NCBI RefSeq assembly: GCF_000255115.2 | Contig: NC_018068.1 | Coordinates: 372,001 to 436,000, forward strand | Source: Desulfosporosinus acidiphilus SJ4 | Lineage (GTDB): Bacteria; Bacillota; Desulfitobacteriia; Desulfitobacteriales; Desulfitobacteriaceae | Direction: 5' to 3' | Length of the DNA stretch: 64,000 bases | In this document: positions 25,236 through 33,276 of the stretch, piece after piece | How positions within the stretch are numbered: the first letter of the stretch is position 1 | Layout of the letters: every line of letters begins with the position of its first letter | Translations under genes and position numbers: made by a program | The notes under the pieces: model-generated | The model's input: the letters and a program-made list of their open reading frames with translations, nothing else | What the model was told of the DNA's origin: nothing | Database searches by the model: none

Positions 25236-25604
25236 TCAGAGAACTCCCCATTTGCGGGTATAATCCAATTTAATGATGTACTCATCCTTATGGAAACCAT
25301 GTTCGCTTAAAATGCGGATGACATTATTGACCTCGAAAGATTGAGTTTCCATCTGAACAAAACCTTTTCTTCCGGTTATGGCCCAATCATCGTGAGCGTT
25401 TAGAAGTATTTCCATCATCTGGGCAATCCGCTCTAAGCGATCAGTCAAATAGTTTTTCCAAGCCCTTACATCTTCGGGTTTAACGTCTTTTCCCAGGGTC
25501 ACTTCAGTAATAAGGGTATTATTTTTGTTTTTCAATTTTGGAAAGTTCTGGTGGTACAGTTGAATAATTACCCTTTGTACACAGGTCTCATTGTTAATAT
25601 TCAT
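25236..25604 (-). CDS. Small protein upstream of the histidine kinase, unrecognised
   Basis: A 122-residue soluble protein, likely alpha/beta, with the segments LITEVTLGKDVKPEDVRAWK, LERIAQMMEILLNAHDDWAI and VNNVIRILSEHGFHKDEYIIKL. I do not recognise a family. AGGAG lies 8 bp before the ATG and the stop is 40 bp before the kinase start, so it is the first gene of a three-gene operon with the two-component system. It may be an accessory of signalling (for example a sensor or phosphorelay modulator), but this is inference from position only. Confidence 0.75.
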   Translation of the reverse strand: MNINNETCVQRVIIQLYHQNFPKLKNKNNTLITEVTLGKDVKPEDVRAWKNYLTDRLERIAQMMEILLNAHDDWAITGRKGFVQMETQSFEVNNVIRILSEHGFHKDEYIIKLDYTRKWGVL

Positions 25605-25893
25605 AGGTCAGGCTCCTATTCTCATCAATTCTAGGGTGTTTTAGTTCTATGGTATTCCAGTGAACCTGCAAACAAATTTGCTCTAGGATTATTTTAACTG
25701 TTTTGCGAATATAGGTATAGGGCAAAAAAACCTACTATAAGTTTTTTCGCCCTATATTATGATACTAAAAGAAACTAAAACGTTCGGTTGTATTCTATCC
25801 ACCGGCATGGGTGTTACTATTTTGTGGTCTAAAACAGGGGTTAATAAGTAAGAAGACAGTGTCTTAGCAGCTAACTAAATTTTAGAGACAAGA

Positions 25894-27243
25894 CTACTTA
25901 ACTGCCTGCCAAAATCCTCCGAGAATAATGGTTGAGAAGATGAAACCTAACGGAACATTGACACATACTCCCGCGGTGAAAGCTGCAAAGGGCTTCCAAC
26001 CAACAGAAGTTAAATCTCTGAAACGAGTTGTCAGTCCAATACAGAGGAAGGTAAAAATAAAGGTCCAGCTTCTTAAAACTTTAATCGGGCCGATAACATT
26101 TGCTGTAACAGAGGCGGCAGAAGCGGGAGCGGAAGATGCAACGATAATTGTTAAAAGAATCGAGGCAATGAAGAAACCAATAACGAATTTGGGGAAACGA
26201 GCCCAGATTTCACCGGCTTGGGGTTTAGCTCCGTTCTCATCTTTTTCCCACTTTGTTACAGAAATTAAAGCCATAATGAAACACCAGATTCCAATCCACA
26301 TATCCCGCCCGACAACCTTCATCAGCGTAAAGGTTCTGATTGCTTGTTCGCTGATGGCAGCAGCAGCGGCCATACCGGCGGCATCAGCAAACTCAGAGGT
26401 TCCAATCCAGGCTCCGCCGGGACCATCAGGAATTCCCAAAGCTTTAATGACGAAAGGTAGGGCAATAACCATAACAATAGCCCAGACAACAACCAAGGAA
26501 ATAGCAACGGAAACATGCTGCTTTTCAGATTTAACTGAACTGCCGATGGCAATCGAAGCCGAAACGCCGCAGATTGATCCTCCGGCAGCTAGTGTAGCGG
26601 CAAAGCGATGATCAAGTTTTAGTACTCTCGTGCCTATAAAGTAAATGGTTAAGTAAGTTGATACTGCAATAACGGTTGCTTGCAAAAAGGCGGCCGGTCC
26701 GGCTTGAACTATCATGGTAAAAGGAAGAGTTGCTCCCAAGAGAACAATACCTGTCTTGACATAGAATTCTGTTCTTAATGAGGTATTAAACCATTCCGGA
26801 AGTCTAAACAGATTAGCGATAATCATACCGATCACAAGAGCCCAGAGGGGAGACTCCAGATTATAGTGATTAGAGAATTTGCTTGCCCCGAGAATATAAA
26901 TAACAATACTGGCTATGAAGAGAAGGGTAAAGCCTAGAATAAATTCCCCGACTTTATGGCCTAAGGTTTTAACAGCTACGGTAAAAATAACGGTAAATAC
27001 TAACCATAACAGAAAAAGATTCGTGAGATTGGCCGAAATAAAGGCCGTAATTTTGCTAAAATCAGTCCAGTTTCCGGGGAAATTTACGGCGATGGAACTC
27101 ATAAACTTGTTGCCGGAAATCCATAAGAGAAGAGCGACTACGACGATACCGAGTCCTAACCAGACAGCCCAGTAATCCTCTTTCTTAAAAAGATCCCCCA
27201 GCCCGCCTGACGGTTTTGTTTGGGTAGACATGTTGGTGCTCAT
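25894..27243 (-). CDS. YeiH-family putative sulfate/sulfite exporter, paralogue 1
   Basis: A 449-residue membrane protein with about ten to eleven hydrophobic segments, of the YeiH/UPF0324 family (COG2855). The family core LAAGGSICGVSASIAIGSSVK (about residue 215) and GTSEFADAAGMAAAAA (about 285) are clear. Relatives occur with sulfonate-degradation genes as presumed sulfite or sulfonate exporters; transport has rarely been shown. AAAGGAGTG precedes the ATG. A GG-N10-GC sigma-54 promoter about 260 bp upstream with activator-like palindromes suggests control by the adjacent NtrC-type regulator. A close paralogue is encoded just upstream. Confidence 0.9.
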   Translation of the reverse strand: MSTNMSTQTKPSGGLGDLFKKEDYWAVWLGLGIVVVALLLWISGNKFMSSIAVNFPGNWTDFSKITAFISANLTNLFLLWLVFTVIFTVAVKTLGHKVGEFILGFTLLFIASIVIYILGASKFSNHYNLESPLWALVIGMIIANLFRLPEWFNTSLRTEFYVKTGIVLLGATLPFTMIVQAGPAAFLQATVIAVSTYLTIYFIGTRVLKLDHRFAATLAAGGSICGVSASIAIGSSVKSEKQHVSVAISLVVVWAIVMVIALPFVIKALGIPDGPGGAWIGTSEFADAAGMAAAAAISEQAIRTFTLMKVVGRDMWIGIWCFIMALISVTKWEKDENGAKPQAGEIWARFPKFVIGFFIASILLTIIVASSAPASAASVTANVIGPIKVLRSWTFIFTFLCIGLTTRFRDLTSVGWKPFAAFTAGVCVNVPLGFIFSTIILGGFWQAVK

Positions 27244-27500
27244 ATGTTTTTCACTCCTTTTTGACTTTGTGAAAGTGTAAAAATGTACAAGATGAATTCA
27301 ACGAGTCGCCATACTTTGAGACGTATATGCTTATCCCACCCCCCGCTTTTTTGTAGAGCCCAAACTTTTTGGATATCCCTGCGTCTCGAAGCAGCAGTGT
27401 ATAAAAACTCTTTGGATTGCTCCGCTACAAATAGGTAAAAGTTTGGTCAATACTCGTGATACCTTGGATCAATTAGTTTAATTTCCATATAATCATATAA

Positions 27501-27516
27501 GCAATTGCTATGCCAA
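27501..27516 (-). promoter_or_regulatory. Sigma-54 promoter of YeiH paralogue 1
   Basis: Read on the minus strand: TTGGCATAGCAATTGC, with GG at 27514-27513 and GC at 27502-27501 separated by exactly 10 bp, matching the -24/-12 consensus TGGCA-N6-TTGC. Transcription would start near 27489 and leave a leader of about 245 nt. Confidence 0.85.
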
Positions 27517-27584
27517 GTCTCCTTTTTAAAGGGAAATCCGCCGCGATAGGGTTTTTATCTCCTTAACTTAACGTATCTTTATGG

Positions 27585-27637
27585 TTTGGCAATAGTGACA
27601 ATTTGTCACTATTGCCAAATTGTCCTGACAAAATGTC
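27585..27637. promoter_or_regulatory. Enhancer-type palindromes (TGACA-N3-TGTCA)
   Basis: A perfect palindrome with 17-bp arms around one T covers 27585-27619 (outer blocks TTTGGCAATAG / CTATTGCCAAA); its centre reads TGACA-ATT-TGTCA. A second TGACA-AAA-TGTCA lies at 27625-27637. Both sit 70-125 bp upstream of the sigma-54 promoter, where NtrC-type activators bind. Confidence 0.8.
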
Positions 27638-27670
27638 ATTGTATGATGTTTGTTTACCTAATCATTAAAG

Positions 27671-27716
27671 AAAGGCGTTCTCACCCCACTAATAATAGTG
27701 ATGTGAGAACGCCTTT
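27671..27716. terminator. Hairpin/terminator, family C copy 1
   Basis: AAAGGCGTTCTCAC pairs perfectly with GTGAGAACGCCTTT around an inner CACTA...TAGTG dyad. It follows YeiH paralogue 2 on the minus strand and can terminate it. A diverged relative lies at 34378-34422. Confidence 0.7.
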
Positions 27717-27785
27717 AGCCATTTAACACCCACTGGGTTTTCTGAGTTAAGTTTTTACCCGGCCCCCTGTATATTTTTCACGAGA

Positions 27786-29135
27786 TTACTTAACCGTTAT
27801 CCAATAGTTCCCCATGATTACAACCGACAACAAATATCCAAGAGGAATATTTACTAACACGCCGGCAGTAAATGCCGCAAAGGGTTTCCAACCCACGGAA
27901 GCAAGTTCTTTTAAGCGGCTGGATAAACCGATGGAGAGAAAGGTAAAAATAAATGCCCAATTTCTTAATTCGATAATAGGACTAATAATGTGATCATTGA
28001 GAACTTTGGAAGTCATTAAATCAGAAGAAGCAGCAAATAAGGTAATAATAATAGAAGCAATAATAAAGCCTAATACAAATTTAGGAAAGCGAATCCAAAT
28101 ATCAAGAGCATTGGGATTGGTAGTGCCATGCCGTTTATCCCATCTTGTGATTGAAGTAAGGGCCATAATAAAACACCAGATACCAATAAACATGTCACGG
28201 CCTACAACCTTCATAAGAGTAAAGGTTTTAATCGCTTGTTCATTAATAGCAGCAGCCGCGGCCATTCCGGGAGCATCTGCAAATTCTGCTGTGCCAATCC
28301 AAGCGCCTGCCGGACCGGGTAAAATATTTAAGGCTTTAATAGCAAGGGGAAGAATGAAAATCATGATGATAGAACAGAGAATTATTAAGGAAATTGCCAT
28401 GGATACATGCTGCTTTTCTGCCTTCACAGTCCCTCCCACGGCGATGGCGGCTGAAACTCCGCAGATGGAGCCTCCTGCTGCAAGTGTTGCAGCAAAGCGT
28501 TTATCGAGGGAGAAGATTTTTGTTCCTGTCCAGTAGATGGTTAGAAATGTAGCCACCGCAATAATGGTTGCTTGGGCAAAAGCCGTTGAACCGGCTTGGA
28601 GAATTAAAATGACGGGTAGGGAAGCCCCCATCAGGACAATCCCAATTTTTACATATAATTGCGTTTGGAGAGCGGTGCTTAACCAATAAGGGATTTTCAG
28701 GAAATTGCTGATCATTAGTCCTATAACTAGTGCCAGGAGCGGAGTCTCAAAGTTATAGCGTTTCATAACATCCCAAGAACCCCATACCGAAACGAGAAGA
28801 CTCAGGAAAAAAAGAAACGTGAATCCTACGAAAAATCGTTTAACTTCTCCGGTAAGGGCTTTCATGGCAACTGAAAATAAAACAAGAAAAAACATGTAAA
28901 GTGCCAAAAGAGCACTTTTATGGCTGCCTATATAAGTTATTGCAGTCCTATAATCACTATATTCAGGTATTTTAAGTACAATCCAATTCATAAAGCTATT
29001 GCCAAGACCCCAAAAAATGATGGCTGATAATACAATGGTCAGTCCCAACCACATGGCCCAATAATCTTCCTGTCTCCAAAGGTCGGACCAACCTCCTGAT
29101 GGGTTTGTTGATTTTTTGATTGCTGCATAACCCAA
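27786..29135 (-). CDS. YeiH-family putative sulfate/sulfite exporter, paralogue 2
   Basis: A 449-residue paralogue of the neighbouring exporter, with the same membrane topology and core segments (LAAGGSICGVSAAIAVGGTVK, GTAEFADAPGMAAAAA). TTG 29135 is chosen because AGGAGG lies 7 bp upstream, which also makes both paralogues exactly 449 residues. Upstream I see a TATAAT flanked by the inverted repeat CTAACTTA/TAAGTTAG rather than a GG-N10-GC element, so it appears to be expressed from a sigma-A promoter, unlike its paralogue. The duplication suggests division by substrate or by regulation. Confidence 0.9.
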   Translation of the reverse strand: MGYAAIKKSTNPSGGWSDLWRQEDYWAMWLGLTIVLSAIIFWGLGNSFMNWIVLKIPEYSDYRTAITYIGSHKSALLALYMFFLVLFSVAMKALTGEVKRFFVGFTFLFFLSLLVSVWGSWDVMKRYNFETPLLALVIGLMISNFLKIPYWLSTALQTQLYVKIGIVLMGASLPVILILQAGSTAFAQATIIAVATFLTIYWTGTKIFSLDKRFAATLAAGGSICGVSAAIAVGGTVKAEKQHVSMAISLIILCSIIMIFILPLAIKALNILPGPAGAWIGTAEFADAPGMAAAAAINEQAIKTFTLMKVVGRDMFIGIWCFIMALTSITRWDKRHGTTNPNALDIWIRFPKFVLGFIIASIIITLFAASSDLMTSKVLNDHIISPIIELRNWAFIFTFLSIGLSSRLKELASVGWKPFAAFTAGVLVNIPLGYLLSVVIMGNYWITVK

Positions 29136-29161
29136 TAGCACCCCTCCTATACTCAACCACC

Positions 29162-29191
29162 CTAACTTAACTTCATTATATACTAAGTTAG
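29162..29191. promoter_or_regulatory. Promoter region with inverted repeat before YeiH paralogue 2
   Basis: CTAACTTA (29162-29169) and TAAGTTAG (29184-29191) are exact inverted copies 14 bp apart, enclosing TATAAT on the minus strand. Probably an operator overlapping the -10 region. Confidence 0.5.
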
Positions 29192-29334
29192 CACTGGATA
29201 TAGTATAATCTTGGATTTAATAGAAATTTACTTTTCTGGTTTATTGTTTATTTACAGGGAAGAAGACTGCCGGGACTCACTAATCAAGAAAACTTGACAT
29301 GTGCTGGGTTTGCGATGGCAGAAGCATATAAGTG

Positions 29335-29367
29335 AAAAAAACAGGCGCCCAATAATTTTTGAGCACC
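29335..29367 (-). terminator. Rho-independent terminator of the HTH gene
   Basis: Minus strand GGTGCTCAA-AAATTA-TTGGGCGCC, a 9-bp stem with G-U pairs, followed by TGTTTTTTT. Confidence 0.75.
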
Positions 29368-29406
29368 CCCATGATATAATATTCTTTAAAAAGGAGATCT
29401 TATTTT

Positions 29407-29628
29407 TCAGGCGTTTTGGTAGCGATACCCTTCCTTTTTTAACATTTTTTTGACTTTCGTTAACTCCAACGGGTCGAAAAGCCGAAGCTCTTTACCGCTG
29501 CGTATCGTCCAAATCTGAGGATTTAGAAATCCTTCCTGGATTAGTTTCTTAAACTTAAACCTTGATACTTCAAGGTAATATGTGGCCTCGGTTGTATTTA
29601 ATAAAGAAAACTTGTATTGAGGGGTCAT
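29407..29628 (-). CDS. Small HTH (MerR/excisionase-like) protein
   Basis: A 73-residue protein with a winged-helix motif of the excisionase/MerR N-terminal kind: LLNTTEATYYLEVSRFKFKK is the helix-turn-helix and LRLFDPLELTKVKKML the following helix. AAAGGAGG lies 8 bp before ATG 29628, so the longer open frame from 29667 is rejected. No recombinase or phage gene is nearby, so it is likely a small regulator rather than a true excisionase. Target unknown; inverted repeats in the upstream region (29764-29807) are candidates. Confidence 0.7.
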   Translation of the reverse strand: MTPQYKFSLLNTTEATYYLEVSRFKFKKLIQEGFLNPQIWTIRSGKELRLFDPLELTKVKKMLKKEGYRYQNA

Positions 29629-29952
29629 TGATTCAGCCTCCTTTGATAAGATTGGTTGAGGGTCCAATTAAAAAAGTATTGACTTCAATGACATCTGACT
29701 CAACAAGCAGTAATAGCCTCACCCCTTTTCTCGAGCGCTGCCTTCTATTAATTATATACTTCGAGTATTAACTAAATATTAATAAAACTTTATACCTAGG
29801 TTAATACTTGTAGGGACGTTGATGACGTAAGTTATGGTAAATTATACCGTGATCCGTGGACATGAGGATAAGAGGAATGCAGTGAAGTAAAGAAAACGTT
29901 ATAGGCGTGAATAACGCTATTGATTAGATGATGATTTAGAGGGAGTGTTAAT
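29629..29952. promoter_or_regulatory. Divergent intergenic region with inverted repeat
   Basis: Divergent promoters of the HTH gene and the isochorismatase-like gene must lie here. AGTATTAAC (29764-29772) and GTTAATACT (29799-29807) are exact inverted copies separated by 26 bp of AT-rich DNA, a plausible regulator site. I see nothing else. Confidence 0.4.
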
Positions 29953-30501
29953 GTGGAAAAGTATTATTTAAATGGGGAAGATACTGTTCTCATGGTTATC
30001 GACATTCAAGAACGATTAGTCCCATCCATGAAATATGGAGAAAAAGTTATTAAAAACACCAATACCTTAATTTCCATCGCTCAAAAATTAGGAATTCCGA
30101 TTATTGTAACAGAACAATATCCCAAGGGTTTGGGGAAGACCGTGCCGGAAGTAAGCAACAATCTTGTCCGATCCTTAACGTTCGAAAAGATTACGTTTTC
30201 AGGATGTACCAGCGAAGTGGCTTCGGCTCTCCAAGTATTGGGGAGAAAAAAGATCATCATAACCGGGATGGAAACTCATGTTTGTGTATTCCAAACGGTC
30301 AGAGATTTATTGGCTCAAGGTTACCATGTTATTGCAGCGACTGATGCGATATCTTCAAGAACCAAAGAAAATTTTCGCAACGGGTTAGCCCTTATGTCAG
30401 CCATGGGAGCAGTTGTTTCGAATACTGAGACTATATTTTTTGATTTAATGAAACAAGCGGGGACACCTCTTTTTAAGGAACTTTCTGCACTCATAAAATA
30501 G
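29953..30501 (+). CDS. Isochorismatase-superfamily cysteine hydrolase
   Basis: A 182-residue hydrolase with the full catalytic set of the isochorismatase/nicotinamidase fold: Asp in LMVIDIQERLVPSM (about residue 17), Lys in FEKITFSGC (about 77) and Cys in GMETHVCVFQTV (about 106). Substrates in the family vary (isochorismate, nicotinamide, carbamoyl groups), and the metal-site His set of nicotinamidase is not evident, so a generic cysteine hydrolase is the safe call. GTG 29953 follows GAGGGAG. Monocistronic. Confidence 0.88.
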   Translation: MEKYYLNGEDTVLMVIDIQERLVPSMKYGEKVIKNTNTLISIAQKLGIPIIVTEQYPKGLGKTVPEVSNNLVRSLTFEKITFSGCTSEVASALQVLGRKKIIITGMETHVCVFQTVRDLLAQGYHVIAATDAISSRTKENFRNGLALMSAMGAVVSNTETIFFDLMKQAGTPLFKELSALIK

Positions 30502-30522
30502 ACCATCTTGAACGATGAAATG

Positions 30523-30604
30523 ATAGGCGCTTTCGGCGAAACGGTCCACAGGACACTTTCGTCATCGAAGCCCCGATGTTCAGCTTTAGCTGAACGAGTT
30601 CACT
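30523..30604. repeat. Dispersed structured repeat, family A copy 2
   Basis: About 80 bp matching the 3' half of copy 1 from AGGCGCTTTCGG onward: nested hairpins around GTCCACAGGAC and TTTCG/CGAAA, then GATGTTCAGC-TTTA-GCTGAAC and terminal GAGTTCAC. It fills most of the gap between the isochorismatase-like gene and the SRAP gene. Confidence 0.6.
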
Positions 30605-30623
30605 AGAAAGGTTGAGGGTTAAG

Positions 30624-31298
30624 ATGTGCGGACGATTCTCCTTGATCCAAGTCAAGGACCTTGAAAAGCGTTTTGAGTTTGAACAGATAGAATTTGAGTT
30701 TGAGCCGCGATATAATATTGCCCCGTCCCAACAAGTTCCCGGTGTGCTCCGTCAGAATGGCCGCAATCGTCTATGTATGTTTCGTTGGGGTTTAATACCC
30801 AATTGGGCCAAAGATGAACGTATAGGGAACAAAATGATTAATGCCCGTGGGGAAACGTTAAAGGAAAAGCAGAGCTTTCGTAAGTCCCTGGAACAAAGAC
30901 GCTGTCTGGTTCTGGCGGATGGCTTTTATGAGTGGAAAAGGGAAGGGCGGGTTAAGAAACCTTACCGCATTACACTTCACGACGGCAGGCCTTTTGCCTT
31001 TGCCGGTTTATGGGATTCCTGGCTGACACCGGCGGGACAAAGGGTAAATTCCTGTACGATTGTTACTACATCTTCGAACACGCTGATGGAGACAATCCAT
31101 CAGCGAATGCCTGTTATCCTGCCTCAGAAAAATGAGGCTCTTTGGTTAAATGTCGATGTTGTCTCCGGTGGTGAGGCTCAGAGCCTTTTGACACCCTATC
31201 CGGCGGAGCAGATGGATGCCTATGAAGTATTGCCCCTGGTAAACTCGCCAAGCTATGAAGGTCCCGAGTGCGTTATAGGTGCAAGCAGTTTATTTTGA
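30624..31298 (+). CDS. SRAP (HMCES/YedK) family protein
   Basis: A 224-residue SOS-response-associated peptidase family protein. After Met removal Cys2 (MCGRFSL) is the residue that forms a thiazolidine cross-link with abasic sites in single-stranded DNA. Other family landmarks are RYNIAPSQQVPG, MFRWGLIPNWA, NARGETLKEKQSFR (Asn and Glu), GFYEWKR and TTSSNTLMETIHQRMPVILP with the active His. The start at 30624 is fixed by the required Met-Cys; an upstream in-frame start at 30612 is wrong. It shields abasic sites during replication, inferred from the family. Confidence 0.95.
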   Translation: MCGRFSLIQVKDLEKRFEFEQIEFEFEPRYNIAPSQQVPGVLRQNGRNRLCMFRWGLIPNWAKDERIGNKMINARGETLKEKQSFRKSLEQRRCLVLADGFYEWKREGRVKKPYRITLHDGRPFAFAGLWDSWLTPAGQRVNSCTIVTTSSNTLMETIHQRMPVILPQKNEALWLNVDVVSGGEAQSLLTPYPAEQMDAYEVLPLVNSPSYEGPECVIGASSLF

Positions 31299-31441
31299 GT
31301 ATCAGTTTGATGATGCCGGCTTCAGAGTGTGATGAAAATCCAAAAGACAACTTATTGGATAACAAATATTTTGGAGGAAATAATATTAAATGAGGTTTTT
31401 GGTACTTGTATAAAACCACTTTCTTTATGGAGGAATTTTGC

Positions 31442-31990
31442 ATGAAAAAGTTTATTTGCACTGTTTGTGGATATGTTCATGAAGGTGATAATCCACCGGA
31501 AGTTTGCCCAATTTGTAAAGCCACCAAAGATAAATTTAAAGAAATGACCGATGAATTAAACTTTGCAGATGAACACAGGATTGGTGTTGCAGCAACAGGA
31601 TGTGATGATGAATTACTGGAAGGATTAAGAGCAAATTTCATGGGTGAATGCACAGAGGTGGGTATGTATCTTGCGATGTCACGCCAAGCAGACCGTGAAG
31701 GTTACCCCGAGGTTGCTGAAGCATATAAGAGAATTGCCTGGGAAGAAGCAGAGCATGCATCAAAGTTTGCTGAACTCTTAGGTGAAGTTGTGGTCGCTGA
31801 TACTAAAGCTAATTTATCAGCTCGAGTTGAGGCCGAATATGGTGCTTGTGAAGGCAAAAAGAAACTTGCCACCATAGCTAAGCAAAATAATCTGGATGCT
31901 ATCCACGATACGGTTCATGAAATGTGTAAAGACGAAGCCCGGCACGGCAAAGCTTTCAAAGGCTTACTTGATAGATACTTTAGCAAATAA
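31442..31990 (+). CDS. Reverse rubrerythrin (rubredoxin N-terminal)
   Basis: A 182-residue peroxide-detoxifying protein. The rubredoxin-like [Fe(SCys)4] domain is N-terminal (FICTVCGY and PEVCPICKA, residues 3-45), followed by the ferritin-like diiron four-helix bundle (E in [43 protein letters not shown]). This order is the reverse of classical rubrerythrin, as in the clostridial RevRbr peroxidases. GGAGG precedes ATG 31442. Upstream an RBS-like GGAGG and a seven-codon frame (31391 on) may be a leader. It is followed at 33 bp by a DUF1540 gene, probably cotranscribed. Confidence 0.95.
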   Translation: MKKFICTVCGYVHEGDNPPEVCPICKATKDKFKEMTDELNFADEHRIGVAATGCDDELLEGLRANFMGECTEVGMYLAMSRQADREGYPEVAEAYKRIAWEEAEHASKFAELLGEVVVADTKANLSARVEAEYGACEGKKKLATIAKQNNLDAIHDTVHEMCKDEARHGKAFKGLLDRYFSK

Positions 31991-32022
31991 GATAGGTGAA
32001 AAGGATAAAGGAGTGTGTCGTA

Positions 32023-32340
32023 GTGCAAAATATCAATTGTAGTGTGGCAAATTGTTCACATAATAAAACCGGTGTTTGTTATGCAAATAGAGTTGATATC
32101 GGAGGTGCCACTGCTTCTACTGAGAAAGGAACGGTATGCGGTTCGTTCTTAAATAAATATGAATACAGCAGCTTAACTAATAATACGAATTCCTCAGGAC
32201 CCTGTGATGCTCTTACCTGCAATGCAGTGAGCTGTAATCATAATGAAAACAACCTTTGTAATTTGGATTCTATCCAAGTGGCAGGTGATGAGGCTCATAT
32301 CTATTCTGAAACACAATGTTCTAGTTTTGATAATAAGTGA
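32023..32340 (+). CDS. Tandem DUF1540 Cys-rich protein
   Basis: A 105-residue protein with two DUF1540 repeats, each a four-Cys unit with the pattern C-x4-C-x7-C-x17-20-C (first: INCSVANCSHNKTGVCYANR to TVCGSF; second: LTCNAVSCNHNENNLCNLD to TQCSSF). DUF1540 proteins are probable small metal-binding proteins of Clostridia, some spore-associated. GTG 32023 lies 9 bp behind AAAGGAG. It follows the reverse rubrerythrin gene and shares the terminator downstream. Confidence 0.88.
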   Translation: MQNINCSVANCSHNKTGVCYANRVDIGGATASTEKGTVCGSFLNKYEYSSLTNNTNSSGPCDALTCNAVSCNHNENNLCNLDSIQVAGDEAHIYSETQCSSFDNK

Positions 32341-32375
32341 TTTTCGATAAACCGAAACTTCAAAAACAGACTCCT

Positions 32376-32421
32376 AAAAACCCCTGCAATCCTGAATTGT
32401 ATCCAGGTTTCAGGGGTTTTT
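32376..32421. terminator. Bidirectional terminator
   Basis: AAAAACCCCTG...CAGGGGTTTTT with an inner CCTG/CAGG stem, between the convergent DUF1540 and DUF1992 genes. Confidence 0.9.
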
Positions 32422-32445
32422 AATATAAAATTAAGCTGTAAGGGA

Positions 32446-32772
32446 TTATTTTTTTCGCTTTTTATATTCTGTTATCAAGTTATATTTTAACCGTTTCTCT
32501 TCAATCTCTCTGTGAATCGCCAGCTTTTCTTCTTGGCTTTCACAGCAAACAAGCCGCTCGCGCAATTCTTCAATATCCTTTAATAGCTGGACTTCTTCAG
32601 GAACAAATCCGGCATTTTTCAAAACCATAAGTCCGGCACGGATTTCCACGGGAAGGCTTGCCCAATAATCGAGACTGATAGGTTTGCCCTGGGAGGGGAG
32701 GTTATCAAATTCACCGTTTCTGAAGGCCTCTTGAATCCTATCTTCCGCTATTTTATCGAAAATGCTGGACAT
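32446..32772 (-). CDS. DUF1992 (DnaJ-C28-like) protein
   Basis: A 108-residue protein of the DUF1992 family: IFDKIAEDRIQEAFRNGEFDNLPSQGKP is the signature, then a helical region with ELRERL and a Lys-rich C-terminus. The family shares its domain with the DnaJ homologue DNAJC28, but no J domain is present. AAGGAG lies 10 bp before ATG 32772; the open frame from 32805 has no better site. Function unknown. Confidence 0.9.
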   Translation of the reverse strand: MSSIFDKIAEDRIQEAFRNGEFDNLPSQGKPISLDYWASLPVEIRAGLMVLKNAGFVPEEVQLLKDIEELRERLVCCESQEEKLAIHREIEEKRLKYNLITEYKKRKK

Positions 32773-32900
32773 CAGGCGACAACTCCTTACCATTAAGTGA
32801 CCCATCCGTTACGTTAATTATATAGGATTTGAAGAGTTTTATTAACAACTAATTTCGGCGAGTTGAAAAACGAAGTTCATTTGTACTAACGGAATCCCCT

Positions 32901-33000
32901 GCAGCGATGGCCGAAATGATAAGCGAATGGGCTAATCGCCACACTGCAACTCATTACGCATACTTTCGCAGTGCGGATCGGCCGAGTGCTTCTGAAGTCA
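32901..33000. repeat. Dispersed structured repeat, family B copy 2
   Basis: GATAAGC-N6-GCTAATC hairpin followed by GCCACACTGC-AACTCATTACGCATAC-TTTCGCAGTG (6-bp stem CACTGC/GCAGTG) and CGGATCGGCCGAGTGCTTC. It aligns with 17891-17985 and 52334-52425. The rest of this 500-bp gap holds no gene, apart from a possible short relic (GMERETVRQWLTRR, ending at 33080). Confidence 0.6.
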
Positions 33001-33276
33001 AACTAGTGCGATACTCTTCACCTGCGGTTATCGGGATGGAGAGAGAGACCGTCCGCCAGTGGTTAACTAGGAGAAGTTAGTGTTTTCGATTGCCGGCTGA
33101 GCAGCATGATAGACCTTTGAAAAGCTGAGAATACACGGGCGCTCGATGAGATAAGCTTATAAGATAAGACTATGAGATAAGCCTAGTATTAAGGTTGACA
33201 AAATATTTAGCCTTTATCTAAACTAATGATGAAGGTTGAATTATTTTAATTTCAGGAAGAATAAGGAGGGTCCATA

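Noticed and set aside
25928-26611. 227-residue plus-strand frame antisense to YeiH paralogue 1, and a similar one at 27997-28536
   Set aside because: Both are mirror frames of the same membrane-protein family on the opposite strand; the composition is that of a shadow.
29407-29628. Excisionase gene marking an integrated element
   Set aside because: No integrase, att repeats or phage genes are nearby; a small stand-alone regulator is more likely.
33009-33080. Frame VIGMERETVRQWLTRRS as a transposase helix-turn-helix remnant
   Set aside because: Only about 24 codons are open and nothing else of a transposase is visible nearby.
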